From Burkholderiales bacterium (GTDB lineage Bacteria > Pseudomonadota > Gammaproteobacteria > Burkholderiales > Casimicrobiaceae): a stretch of 20,352 bases of DNA. The notes beneath the pieces were generated by a model, which had not been told where the DNA came from, did not search any database, and worked only from the letters and a program-made list of their open reading frames with translations. Below, one piece after another: positions 1 through 7,449 of the stretch. The first letter of the stretch is position 1. Each line of letters begins with the position of its first letter. The DNA lies in the NCBI GenBank assembly GCA_025354075.1, contig JANXNO010000584.1, positions 1 to 20,352 of the forward strand, read 5' to 3'. The position numbers and the translations under genes are program-made.

Positions 1-2
1 TG

Positions 3-3000
3 AACAGCACAGCGAACGTGACGCTCACCATCGGCACCAACCCGGGCAGCGGAACGCTATCGGGCACCGCCACGGTCGCCGCAGTAGGCGGAGTCGCCAC
101 GTTCAATAACCTGAATATTGACAAGGCGGGCACTGGCTATACGCTCGTCGCCAGTTCGGGAGCCTTAACTTCTGCGACCAGTACCTCGTTCAACATCACG
201 GCCGGTGCCGCTGCCAAATTGGCTTTCGTTCAACAGCCGTCGAACACGACATCGGGCGCGGCGATTGCGCCCGCGATGACCGTGCAAGTGCAAGATGCCG
301 CCGGCAATCTGGTGAATAGTGCAGCGAGCGTGACACTCGCCATCGGCACCAATCCGGGCGGTGGAACTCTTTCGGGCACGTTAACAGCCGCAGCCGCAGG
401 CGGCGTCGCCGCGTTCAACAACCTGAGCATTGACAAGGCGGCAACGGGCTACAGGCTGACCGCGACCTCCGGAGCGTTAACACCAGCTAACAGCAGCTTG
501 TTCAACATCGTGCCGGGCCCGGCAACCAATTTATCGGTGGTCGCACCAGCCAACGCAACCAGCGGCACCGCGTTCAACTTCACCGTAACCGTGCGTGACG
601 CGTTCAACAACACGGCCACAGGCTACAGCGGAACGGTTCATTACACCAGTTCGGACGGGGTCGCTACCCTGCCCGCGAATAGCACGCTCACGTCAGGTGT
701 CGGCACCTTCTTTGCCACGCTGCAAACTGTTGGCACGCAAACCATCACCGCCACCGACACCGTAACGGGCACCATCAACGGCACATCGACTTCAATCTTG
801 GTAGCGGCAGCGCTGACAATCACTGGCAATCCGGCAAACCAGTCGGTCAACGCTGGTCAGACCGCTACCTTCACAGCGAGCGCAACGGGTACGCCGTCGC
901 CAACCGTGCAGTGGCAGCTCAGCACCGATGGCGGCGGGACGTTCAACAACGTTGCCGGGGCCACCTCAACAACGCTGTCGTTCACTACGACCGCCGGGCA
1001 AAACGGAAATCAATTTCGCGCCGTCTTCACGAGTGGTGCTAATACCGCGAACACTTCGGCAGCCACACTCACGGTGATTGCGCCAAACCAAGCGCCGAGC
1101 GCCACCGGCTTCACTGGCCTGCCAGCCCAGGCGGGCATCACCATCACCTACCCAGCGGGCAAACTTGGCGGAACGGACCCGGAAGGCGGCGCAGTTACCG
1201 TCGCTACCACGCCGGACACGCTCTGTGCGAGCTGCGCGCTGACCCTTCGCGCCGACGGGGGATTCGACTTCACGGCAACGCCTGCCATGGCGGGCACCAC
1301 TCAAAGTTTCACTTATCACGTGACCGATAACGGTTCTCCGCCACCAGTGCTGAGCAGCCCTGCCGTCACGGTGTCCTTCACCGTTGCGGGCCCCGCGATC
1401 TACTTTGTGAAGTCCGCTGCTGCTGGCACGGGCAACTGCACGCTCGGCAATGAATGCACGCTGTCGACGGCGCTGACCAACATTGGCGCGTCCACCAATT
1501 CACATATTTTCCTCGGTGACGCGAACACCCATTCCACCGCTTCGGTAACGCATAACAGCGGTGGCCGCATCATTGGACAGGGCGTTGCCGGCGCGAGTTT
1601 CGACGCAGTGTTCGGCATTGCTGCACCGGCGCAGGGAACACTTGCGACACGTCCGCTAATCAACCTGACCAAGCCGACAGTCAACAGCACGATCACGGCG
1701 CACAACACGTCGCATGTTCGCGGGCTCATCATCAAACCGGCAGCAGGTGCCAACAAGGGATTAGTGGCTTCCGGAAAAACCGGGCTCGTACTGAGCGAGC
1801 TCGCTATTGACATGACTGCAAACGGTGCAACGGGTAACGCGCTTGAATTCGTCAGTACGTCGGGTGACTACACAGGTGGAGGTCTCGTCATCACCGCCAC
1901 GTCGGGCAAAGGCATCACGGCAACCGGGGGCGGCATCGTGACAGTTCAAGGAACGGGCAACAAGGTCACCACCACGACCGGCACCGCGCTTGAAGTGAGC
2001 GGCAGCACCATCGGCGCGAGCCACATGACCTTTGAAAGCATTAACTCTGGCACCGCGGCAAGCGGGCCCACCAACGGCATTCTGCTGAGCTCGACCGGAA
2101 CGAGCGGCCGCTTGATCGTTACCGGTTCGGGTGCCGCGGGCACTGGAGGTACGGTTCAAAAGAGCGCTGGCGCCGGTGTATCGCTGACCAGCACCAATGG
2201 ACCGTCGCTCAGTTGGATGACGATCAGCGGCAGCACGGGCAGCGGTATCAATGGAACCTCGGTGACGGGAAGTATGTTATTAGATCGCCTCACGGTGGCG
2301 GGAAATTCAACATTGGCGAGCACCAACTGCACTCCGATTTCTATCTGTCAGGCAGGCATCTTCCTCTACAACCTGACCGGTTCTGGGCACACCATTTCCA
2401 ACAGCACCATTTTCGGTTCTGCGGAGAACAGCGTTCATGTTGAAAACGACGGGGCCAGTACACTGGGCGGCCTCACGCTAACTGGCAACACGATCCGCGA
2501 TAACCAAGGGTTGGGTGGGCTTGGCAATGGCCTCCACATCAAGGCGAATGGCACGGCGGGCGTGACGGTCAGTGCGACCAATAACGTTTTTGCTGCCAAC
2601 CTCGGATCAGCGATTCAGGCCGATGCTGGCGGTACAACGAACGCGATCAACCTGACAGCGACGAACAACGCGATGCATAGCGCCGGTGTGACCAGTACGC
2701 AAGGCGGAACAGGCATCGGCATGTCGGTCAATGCGAACAGCACTCCCACGTTGACCTTCAACATCACAGGCAATACCATCGGCAAGAATGGTGCGACCAA
2801 TGCGCCGCTTGCCAGCACCGGCATCACCATTTCGGAGAACACGACTGCCCATAGCACCGTGACGGGCAACATCACTAACAACACGATCTTCGGCGCGGGA
2901 GCAGCGGCTGTAGGTGGCGGTATCCGGGTGTTCCCGGCGGGGGTGACGGGTTCGTTGTGGAAAGTGCGCGTCGACGGCAACACGCTTTCCAACATTGGGG

Positions 3001-3389
3001 CCGGTTATGGCATCTTCGTTGGCTCGGGTGAACAAGCGGGCACCGGAGATTCGGACGTTCAAGCGGGCGTCATCAACAACAACGTCTCGGTTCTTTCAAC
3101 TGCGTTTGACGCGATCCGCGTTCAGTCTCGGGTGAATAGCACGATGTGCGCGCGTATCACCGGCAATACGGGAGTTCAGACTGCGTCGGGCAATTGCGCG
3201 AACAACCTTGCGGGCACCGGGTTCTGCGGCATTCAGGTCCGTCAGGCAAACGCGTCAACGTTTAGCCTCGAAGGCGGCGGCAGCAACGCCCAGATCCTGA
3301 CTAACAACCCCGGAACAGCCCTCGCGGCTATTGCCTTCGCAGGCACGATTACTACCGTCGCCGCCAATTCCTGCAATCAAATTCCTTAA
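3..3389 (+). CDS. Large Ig-like and right-handed beta-helix repeat surface protein, 5'-truncated by the window
   Basis: The frame is open to the window edge: a GTG at 18 lies inside a repeat and is preceded in frame by the repeat residues NSTAN, so the true start is upstream. With residue 1 at that GTG, two related units of 104 aa (312 bp) share the IGTNPGxGTLSGT and FNNLxIDKA motifs. A third Ig-like unit follows (about 170-262), then an Ig domain (about 265-353) and a cadherin-like domain (about 356-460). A right-handed parallel beta-helix begins at the segment AIYFVKSAAAGTGNC and fills about 465-1123, rich in N/T/G rungs such as TGNTI and NNTI. Such proteins are usually secreted adhesins or glycan-binding proteins, but no specific ligand can be read. 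No C-terminal beta-barrel or sorting motif is visible; it ends CNQIP. The stop is 12 nt before the first collar gene, which suggests co-transcription. Family type is confident, function is not. Confidence 0.85.
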   Translation, partial: NSTANVTLTIGTNPGSGTLSGTATVAAVGGVATFNNLNIDKAGTGYTLVASSGALTSATSTSFNITAGAAAKLAFVQQPSNTTSGAAIAPAMTVQVQDAAGNLVNSAASVTLAIGTNPGGGTLSGTLTAAAAGGVAAFNNLSIDKAATGYRLTATSGALTPANSSLFNIVPGPATNLSVVAPANATSGTAFNFTVTVRDAFNNTATGYSGTVHYTSSDGVATLPANSTLTSGVGTFFATLQTVGTQTITATDTVTGTINGTSTSILVAAALTITGNPANQSVNAGQTATFTASATGTPSPTVQWQLSTDGGGTFNNVAGATSTTLSFTTTAGQNGNQFRAVFTSGANTANTSAATLTVIAPNQAPSATGFTGLPAQAGITITYPAGKLGGTDPEGGAVTVATTPDTLCASCALTLRADGGFDFTATPAMAGTTQSFTYHVTDNGSPPPVLSSPAVTVSFTVAGPAIYFVKSAAAGTGNCTLGNECTLSTALTNIGASTNSHIFLGDANTHSTASVTHNSGGRIIGQGVAGASFDAVFGIAAPAQGTLATRPLINLTKPTVNSTITAHNTSHVRGLIIKPAAGANKGLVASGKTGLVLSELAIDMTANGATGNALEFVSTSGDYTGGGLVITATSGKGITATGGGIVTVQGTGNKVTTTTGTALEVSGSTIGASHMTFESINSGTAASGPTNGILLSSTGTSGRLIVTGSGAAGTGGTVQKSAGAGVSLTSTNGPSLSWMTISGSTGSGINGTSVTGSMLLDRLTVAGNSTLASTNCTPISICQAGIFLYNLTGSGHTISNSTIFGSAENSVHVENDGASTLGGLTLTGNTIRDNQGLGGLGNGLHIKANGTAGVTVSATNNVFAANLGSAIQADAGGTTNAINLTATNNAMHSAGVTSTQGGTGIGMSVNANSTPTLTFNITGNTIGKNGATNAPLASTGITISENTTAHSTVTGNITNNTIFGAGAAAVGGGIRVFPAGVTGSLWKVRVDGNTLSNIGAGYGIFVGSGEQAGTGDSDVQAGVINNNVSVLSTAFDAIRVQSRVNSTMCARITGNTGVQTASGNCANNLAGTGFCGIQVRQANASTFSLEGGGSNAQILTNNPGTALAAIAFAGTITTVAANSCNQIP

Positions 3390-3401
3390 GGAGCACTTGA
3401 T

Positions 3402-3908
3402 ATGTCTTCACCTTTCATGGGCGAAATTCGCATGGTGGGGTTTACTTTCCCCCCCAAGGGTTGGGCGCTTTGCAACGGTCAACTCTTGTCGATTCAGCAA
3501 AATCAGGCGCTTTTTTCCTTGCTAGGCACGACCTACGGCGGTAACGGCACCACGAACTTTCAACTGCCGAATTTGCAGGGCCGGGTGCCGATCCACTGGG
3601 GAAATGGATTCACGATAGGGCAGGTGGGAGGCGAAATCGCGCATACGCTCACCGCTAACGAGTACTACTCGCACACGCATAGCGTTCAGGCCTCCTCTGC
3701 CGCCGGTAACGTCGCAACCGCTGCTGGCAATCTGCTCGGCACGGTGGCCGTCCCAGATTTGACGTATGCAGCCGCCGGAAATCCCGTGCAATTGCAGCCG
3801 GGGACGATCGGCACCGGCGGCGGCAGTCAGCCGCACGACAACATGCAGCCTTACCTCGCGCTGCTTTTTTGCATTGCCCTCCAAGGCATATTCCCTTCAC
3901 GTAATTAA
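3402..3908 (+). CDS. Phage tail collar / microcystin-dependent-type protein, copy 1
   Basis: This 168-aa protein has the N-terminal collar domain (about 6-60) with GEIRMVGFTFPPKGWALCNGQ, the LLGTTYGGNG turn and LPNLQGRVP. A central SHTH motif leads into a variable linker, and the C terminus ends QPHDNMQPYLALLFCIALQGIFPSRN-like. Length and layout match the family, often annotated as tail protein or microcystin-dependent protein (MdpB-like). Collar domains are known from phage T4 short tail fibres. The chromosomal family members have no proven function and are found without phage genes, as here. An AAGGAG ribosome-binding site lies 8 nt before the ATG. It is the first of three paralogues in tandem. 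Cell location is unknown; there is no signal peptide. Confidence 0.93.
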   Translation: MSSPFMGEIRMVGFTFPPKGWALCNGQLLSIQQNQALFSLLGTTYGGNGTTNFQLPNLQGRVPIHWGNGFTIGQVGGEIAHTLTANEYYSHTHSVQASSAAGNVATAAGNLLGTVAVPDLTYAAAGNPVQLQPGTIGTGGGSQPHDNMQPYLALLFCIALQGIFPSRN

Positions 3909-3922
3909 CTCGGGACATCACT

Positions 3923-4450
3923 ATGGCACAGCCTTTTCTTGGTGAAATCAGGATGTTTGCTGGAAATTTTCAGGTGCGGGGATGGGCGTATTGCAATGGT
4001 CAGCTGCTCGCCATTTCCCAAAATGACGCCTTGTTTGCCCTGCTCGGAACGACTTACGGCGGCGACGGCGTGAACACGTTTGCGCTGCCAAATTTGCAAA
4101 GCCGGGTGCCGATCCATGTCGGAACCCCTGCGGGCGGTCCTACATATGTTCAGGGTCAGCTTTCGGGCACTGAGAATGTCACGCTGCTGCCGGTAAATCT
4201 ACCTGCGCATAGCCATACGTTCACGGCGTCCAACAACAGCGCGACGCTTCCTGCCGCGAGTGGCAATGTGCCAGCGCAAACCACGACGTATCAACCCTAC
4301 ATCGTCGCTCCACCCAACGTGACGATGGCCGTCAATGCGGTTACCCCTGCAACACCCGCCGGGGGCAACCAGCCTCACACCAATGTGCAGCCCTATCTGG
4401 CGATCAATTTCATCATTGCCTTGGAGGGGGTTTTCCCTTCTAGAAACTAA
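3923..4450 (+). CDS. Phage tail collar / microcystin-dependent-type protein, copy 2
   Basis: This 175-aa paralogue starts 14 nt after copy 1. It shows GEIRMFAGNFQVRGWAYCNGQ, ALLGTTYGGDG, LPNLQSRVPIH, then LPAHSHTFTAS and the C-terminal NQPHTNVQPYLAINFIIALEGVFPSRN pattern. The ends are strongly conserved relative to its neighbours, while the region of residues about 70-145 differs in sequence and length, as expected if the middle carries specificity. The RBS is weak (CGGGA). Function is unknown beyond the family assignment. No signal peptide is seen, so export, if any, would need a dedicated route. Confidence 0.93.
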   Translation: MAQPFLGEIRMFAGNFQVRGWAYCNGQLLAISQNDALFALLGTTYGGDGVNTFALPNLQSRVPIHVGTPAGGPTYVQGQLSGTENVTLLPVNLPAHSHTFTASNNSATLPAASGNVPAQTTTYQPYIVAPPNVTMAVNAVTPATPAGGNQPHTNVQPYLAINFIIALEGVFPSRN

Positions 4451-4464
4451 TCAGGAGCGATACC

Positions 4465-4989
4465 ATGTCTAATCCTTATATTGGTGAAGTGCGAACGTTT
4501 GGTTTTAACTTCGCGCCCCGAAGTTGGGCGCTTTGCAACGGGCAATTGGTGCCCATTTCGCAAAACACGGCACTGTTTTCAATAATCGGCACTTTTTACG
4601 GTGGTAACGGGACGACCACCTTTGCATTGCCCAATTTGCAGGGAACAGTGCCTGTAGGTATAGGAACCGGAGCTGGCCTCTCGAACTACGTCATTGGGCA
4701 GACCGGTGGTGAACAAAACCACACGTTGGCGGTCACGGAAATCCCAGCGCATAACCACGGGATGACCGCGTCGTCGCAGCCAGGTGAAGACACCTCCCCA
4801 GCCGGCGAGGCGCTAGCATCATCGTCGGGCCCCAAGCTGTATCAAACTGTCACCAATACCAATCTGGTTACGCTCAATGCGACGACGCTCAACACGGTCG
4901 GTAGCAGCGGCCCTCATAACAACTTGATGCCGTATTTGGCCATCACCTTTTGCATTTGCTTACGGGGCGTCTTCCCGGCCCGTAATTGA
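4465..4989 (+). CDS. Phage tail collar / microcystin-dependent-type protein, copy 3
   Basis: This 174-aa third paralogue again follows after 14 nt, with an AGGAG site 8 nt before the ATG. It has GEVRTFGFNFAPRSWALCNGQ, SIIGTFYGGNG, LPNLQGTVPVGIG, IPAHNHGMTAS and the end PHNNLMPYLAITFCICLRGVFPARN. The conserved Trp, Cys and Asn of the W-A-x-C-N-G-Q motif are present in all three copies. The central segment (about 95-145) is rich in Ser, Thr and Asn, potential sites for modification. The equal spacing suggests tandem duplication with co-expression, so the products may form a mixed oligomer; that last point is inference. Confidence 0.93.
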   Translation: MSNPYIGEVRTFGFNFAPRSWALCNGQLVPISQNTALFSIIGTFYGGNGTTTFALPNLQGTVPVGIGTGAGLSNYVIGQTGGEQNHTLAVTEIPAHNHGMTASSQPGEDTSPAGEALASSSGPKLYQTVTNTNLVTLNATTLNTVGSSGPHNNLMPYLAITFCICLRGVFPARN

Positions 4990-5015
4990 GCTGCTCTCGA
5001 CATAAAGATGAAATC

Positions 5016-5681
5016 ATGATGCATAGAAGAGACTTTCTGGGGGCAATCGCCGCGACGGTAACGGTAGGAACAGCTGCGGGAGTGAATGCCGCAACCTTCG
5101 CAGGCGGGGGGGGCGCACGCCGATTGGGTGCGTCGAGAGGTAGCGCGGGCATCAGCCCGTTTGCATTAACGCGCATTGCTTTGCTGCCTGAGTTGATTGT
5201 GGCCGCGGCTACGGCATCTGGAAAGGGCCTAGTCCTGTCACCGGCTCGCAATGTGGATTTTTATGGGCTGGTGACGCCGAAAGCCGCTTTGAACGGTCAG
5301 CGCCTCATGATTGATGCGGTGCACAGAACCGATAGCGGCGCGGAGGCGCGTCATGGGCTCTGGGCGCATGGTCCAAAGCAGACGAGTCACGGATCGATAT
5401 TTCGTGCGCTTGACGCAGGTTTTGCGGCGTTTGACGTAGCGCACACATCGGTCGACGGCGTCCGTAGCGAGGCGAGATTCAACTTCGCCGCAAGCGGATC
5501 GGGTCCATTTCTGTTGCCGGGCGTATACGTGCTGGCTGGGCCACGCTCGGGCACCAGCTTGCCGCCAGATTTGTCGAATTACGCGTTTAGTGGCAACCGG
5601 CGTGCACCGATTATTGAATCTTCGATGCAGGCACTCGATTTCAGCTACCTCACCTTCACCGTGCGTGGTGAATGGTTGTAG
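5016..5681 (+). CDS. Tat-signal hypothetical protein in the collar operon
   Basis: A 221-aa protein. An in-frame TTG at 4986 overlaps the upstream stop, but the ATG pair at 5016/5019 is preferred because it places HRRDFLG at residues 3-9, followed by a hydrophobic Ala/Val/Gly stretch and VNA, a good twin-arginine-type signal with cleavage near residue 25-26. The mature part is Gly/Ala-rich, then carries RTDSGAEARHGLW, the GPFLLPGVYVLAGPRSG segment (about 163-179) and a C-terminal ALDFSYLTFTVRG. I do not recognise a named family with certainty; the 'pGvYVLAGP' core resembles proteins found beside collar-type genes. It lies 26 nt after collar copy 3, and its stop overlaps the start of the acetyltransferase by 10 nt. 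It is probably exported folded to the periplasm. Function unknown. Confidence 0.8.
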   Translation: MMHRRDFLGAIAATVTVGTAAGVNAATFAGGGGARRLGASRGSAGISPFALTRIALLPELIVAAATASGKGLVLSPARNVDFYGLVTPKAALNGQRLMIDAVHRTDSGAEARHGLWAHGPKQTSHGSIFRALDAGFAAFDVAHTSVDGVRSEARFNFAASGSGPFLLPGVYVLAGPRSGTSLPPDLSNYAFSGNRRAPIIESSMQALDFSYLTFTVRGEWL

Positions 5682-6223
5682 CGGGTCGGATCAGCGGGAA
5701 CACGCTTAATGATTCGCTCGCGGCACAGGAGCCCGCGCTTGCACTGCGCGTGCGAGAGGAGCAGGCCGCAGATCTGCCGTTCTGCCTCAAATTGTTTACC
5801 TCCACACGCATCGCCGAACTCGAGGCTCTGCCGTGGAGCACTGAACAAAAGGCGGCGTTCTGCAAGCAGCAATTTGAGGCGCAACATCAGCACTACGTTA
5901 CTAATTCGCCGGGTGCTGAATTTTTGGTGATTGAGCAGCGCGGGGAGCGCATCGGCCGCCTGTATATCGAACTGACGGATAACGAGTTCACGTTGATGGA
6001 AATTACGCTGTTGCCCGTGCTGCGCGGTCAGGGTATAGGCACGGCCATTACCGCAGAGCTCCTGGTCCAGGCCCATCGTCTGGGTCGCGTGATGAGCTTG
6101 CACGTTGAGCCGAACAACCCAGCGCGCCGACTCTATGAACGTCTGGGCTTTACGGTGAAGGATGAAATCGCGTTTTATCTCTTCATGACGTGTTCGCCGC
6201 CCGCGGTCGCGTCCTCTAGTTAA
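5672..6223 (+). CDS. GNAT-family N-acetyltransferase
   Basis: A 183-aa acetyl-CoA-dependent acetyltransferase. Motif A, with the pyrophosphate-binding RGQGIG, is at residues 118-123 after the beta strand MEITLLPV. Motif B is seen as HVEPNNPARRLYERLGF (about 144-160), with Asn149 and Tyr155 in the usual places. The N-terminal LKLFTSTRIAELEALPW and the Phe/Gln/His-rich helix QQFEAQHQHY are the substrate side. The ATG overlaps the last codons of the Tat-signal gene, so the two are probably translationally coupled; a later in-frame GTG at 5750 is a possible but less likely start. Its place directly behind the collar genes suggests it acetylates a product of this cluster, which is inference. Its 3' end overlaps the convergent DUF6916-type gene by 8 nt. 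Confidence 0.9.
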   Translation: MVVAGRISGNTLNDSLAAQEPALALRVREEQAADLPFCLKLFTSTRIAELEALPWSTEQKAAFCKQQFEAQHQHYVTNSPGAEFLVIEQRGERIGRLYIELTDNEFTLMEITLLPVLRGQGIGTAITAELLVQAHRLGRVMSLHVEPNNPARRLYERLGFTVKDEIAFYLFMTCSPPAVASSS

Positions 6224-6503
6224 AGACCGCCTCGTAGGAGACTTCCGTGTTCGATGCGCCGACTGGAACGGCGAAGAATTCGATCGGCTCTCCGCTGGCA
6301 ACGATGCCTGCTCGAGTACCCTGCTGCTGATCATTGTTTGGCGGCGCGGCGAAATTCACGGTAAAGGGTGGATCCTTGCGAAGGGCATGCGGTTTTTGTC
6401 GCGCTACGCTCAAAACTTGCCATGCTTCCTGACCCGAAGCGGTTGAAATTGAAATGGATTGCCCCACGAGCGATTCGAAGTGTTCGGCGATGAGATAGGT
6501 CAT
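6216..6503 (-). CDS. DUF6916-type small protein, opposite strand
   Basis: A 95-aa protein beginning MTYLIAEHFESLVGQSISIS, with ALRKDPPFTVNFAAPP in the middle, then QQGTRAGIVASGEPIEFFAVPVGA and ending SYEAVFN. The F-x-x-L-V-G-Q opening, the PF-x-V-x-F core, the Q-G-T element and the terminal YEAVFN fit my memory of the DUF6916 family, which is found with tail-collar-type proteins. Function is unknown; there is no signal peptide or membrane segment. It is the only minus-strand gene inside the plus-strand run, convergent with the acetyltransferase (8-nt overlap) and divergent from the HAD gene. No clear ribosome-binding site precedes the ATG. Confidence 0.8.
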   Translation of the reverse strand: MTYLIAEHFESLVGQSISISTASGQEAWQVLSVARQKPHALRKDPPFTVNFAAPPNNDQQQGTRAGIVASGEPIEFFAVPVGASNTEVSYEAVFN

Positions 6504-6631
6504 GATCGAGTTTGTTTTGAGCGTAAGAAATGGGCGCTATTTCAGCACGTTGAAGGGCTCGGTGTCATCAGAAATTCGGCGCTACTACTTCGCGCCCCGT
6601 CCATGCGTCGGTGCTGCTCTATGCTTGTCGC
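6504..6631. promoter_or_regulatory. Divergent spacer between DUF6916-type and HAD genes
   Basis: A 128-nt spacer between two divergent genes that should carry both promoters. It contains a short stem-loop, GGCGC-N9-GCGCC at 6578-6596. No convincing -35/-10 pair is evident on either strand, so the promoter role rests on gene orientation alone. Confidence 0.3.
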
Positions 6632-7250
6632 ATGAATATAGTTTTTTGATTTCGGCAATGTGCTGTTTAAGTGGAATCCTGAGCGGCTGGTTACCGAGCA
6701 TTTTCCCGTTGCGTTACCGCCGGATGTGTCATCCGCGACGCGGGTTGACCGGCTGGTGAATCATCAGGACTGGCGGGATTTTGATTTGGGTTTCATCGAT
6801 TCTCGTAAATTGTCACGGCGCTCGGGATCGCGTATCGGCTTTGATTCGAATGCACTGCAGACGTTTATTGATCGCATTCCACATGCGCTGCCATTGATTG
6901 AACCGACGGTGGCGAGCATGCACGCGTTGGTTGGTGGTCGGCACCGCGTGTTCTTCCTGTCCAACATGCCTGCCGCGTTTGCCGATGTGCTGGAAGTGCG
7001 CTGCCCGTGGATTGCCCATTTTGAAGCGGGGATATTCTCGGGACGCGCCAAACTCTCGAAGCCAGATCCCGCGATTTACGCCGCGGCAGAGGTGGCTTTT
7101 CAGATCGATCCCGCTGACACGCTATTTCTCGATGACGTGGCGCAAAACGTTCAAGCGGCGCGTGATGGAGGCTGGAGGGCGGAAATGATGACGGGGCCAC
7201 AAAGCACAGCTGATGCATTGGAGAAACACGGCATCTGGCGGTCGATGTAA
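6632..7250 (+). CDS. HAD-superfamily hydrolase with apparent frameshift near its start
   Basis: The long frame opens only at a GTG at 6660 (196 aa) and lacks HAD motif I. In the frame of ATG 6632 the sequence reads MNIVF then TGA. Skipping one T of the T6 run at 6642-6647 gives MNIVFDFGNVLFKWNPERLV, a normal start for the class IA (YihX-like, DxGN) phosphatases, with nucleophile Asp6. In that 205-aa composite, motif II is FFLSNM (Ser110), motif III Lys143 in SKPDPAIY and motif IV LFLDD (Asp167, Asp168), so all four motifs are intact apart from the shift. These enzymes dephosphorylate small phosphorylated metabolites. The shift may be a sequencing or assembly error, a true inactivating mutation, or recoding, since TTT TGA allows a +1 slip to TTT GAT. 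If translated from 6660 the protein would lack its catalytic Asp. Confidence 0.8.
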
Positions 7251-7256
7251 TGGGCA

Positions 7257-7389
7257 CTTCTATAAATTCATTTTTCGGGCGAACTGCGGCGTTACCCGGT
7301 GCTCGCAATCCTCATGTACCAAGGCGTACATTCCGGTTGCTGTGCGCCGTGCGCCTTGCATTTCATCCCGAAAAATGAATTTCTAGAAG
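7257..7389. repeat. 133-nt imperfect palindromic element
   Basis: Outer arms of 23 nt at 7257-7279 and 7367-7389 are inverted copies with one mismatch and contain AAATTCATTTTTCGGG. A second palindrome sits at the centre: ATGTAC, six bases (CAAGGC), GTACAT, flanked by less well matched GC-rich arms with GCAA/TTGC steps. The whole unit could fold into one long hairpin. It fills the gap between the HAD and dioxygenase genes and begins 7 nt after the HAD stop. Nested palindromes of this style resemble non-autonomous repeat elements of betaproteobacteria; it may also end transcription. There is no second copy in this window. Confidence 0.75.
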
Positions 7390-7449
7390 CTCCCTTATGC
7401 AAACGAGGCCGGAAAAATGTGACGCTGCCATGTGTCGCGCCACAACTTT

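Noticed and set aside
966..3062. Several minus-strand frames of 65-151 codons inside the Ig/beta-helix gene
   Set aside because: Low-complexity translations antisense to a clear repetitive coding frame with domain structure; GC-rich shadow frames.
3402..4989. Tail-collar genes as part of a prophage
   Set aside because: No capsid, portal, terminase, baseplate, integrase or lysis genes lie around them, and the MdpB-like chromosomal family is known to occur alone.
4986..5015. TTG start for the Tat-signal protein
   Set aside because: It would put ten extra polar residues before the twin-arginine motif; the ATG pair at 5016/5019 gives a proper signal peptide.
6502..6759. 85-codon plus-strand frame starting at the DUF6916/HAD spacer
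   Set aside because: It overlaps the HAD N-terminal region in another frame and shows no domain; the HAD motif I in the neighbouring frame explains the sequence.
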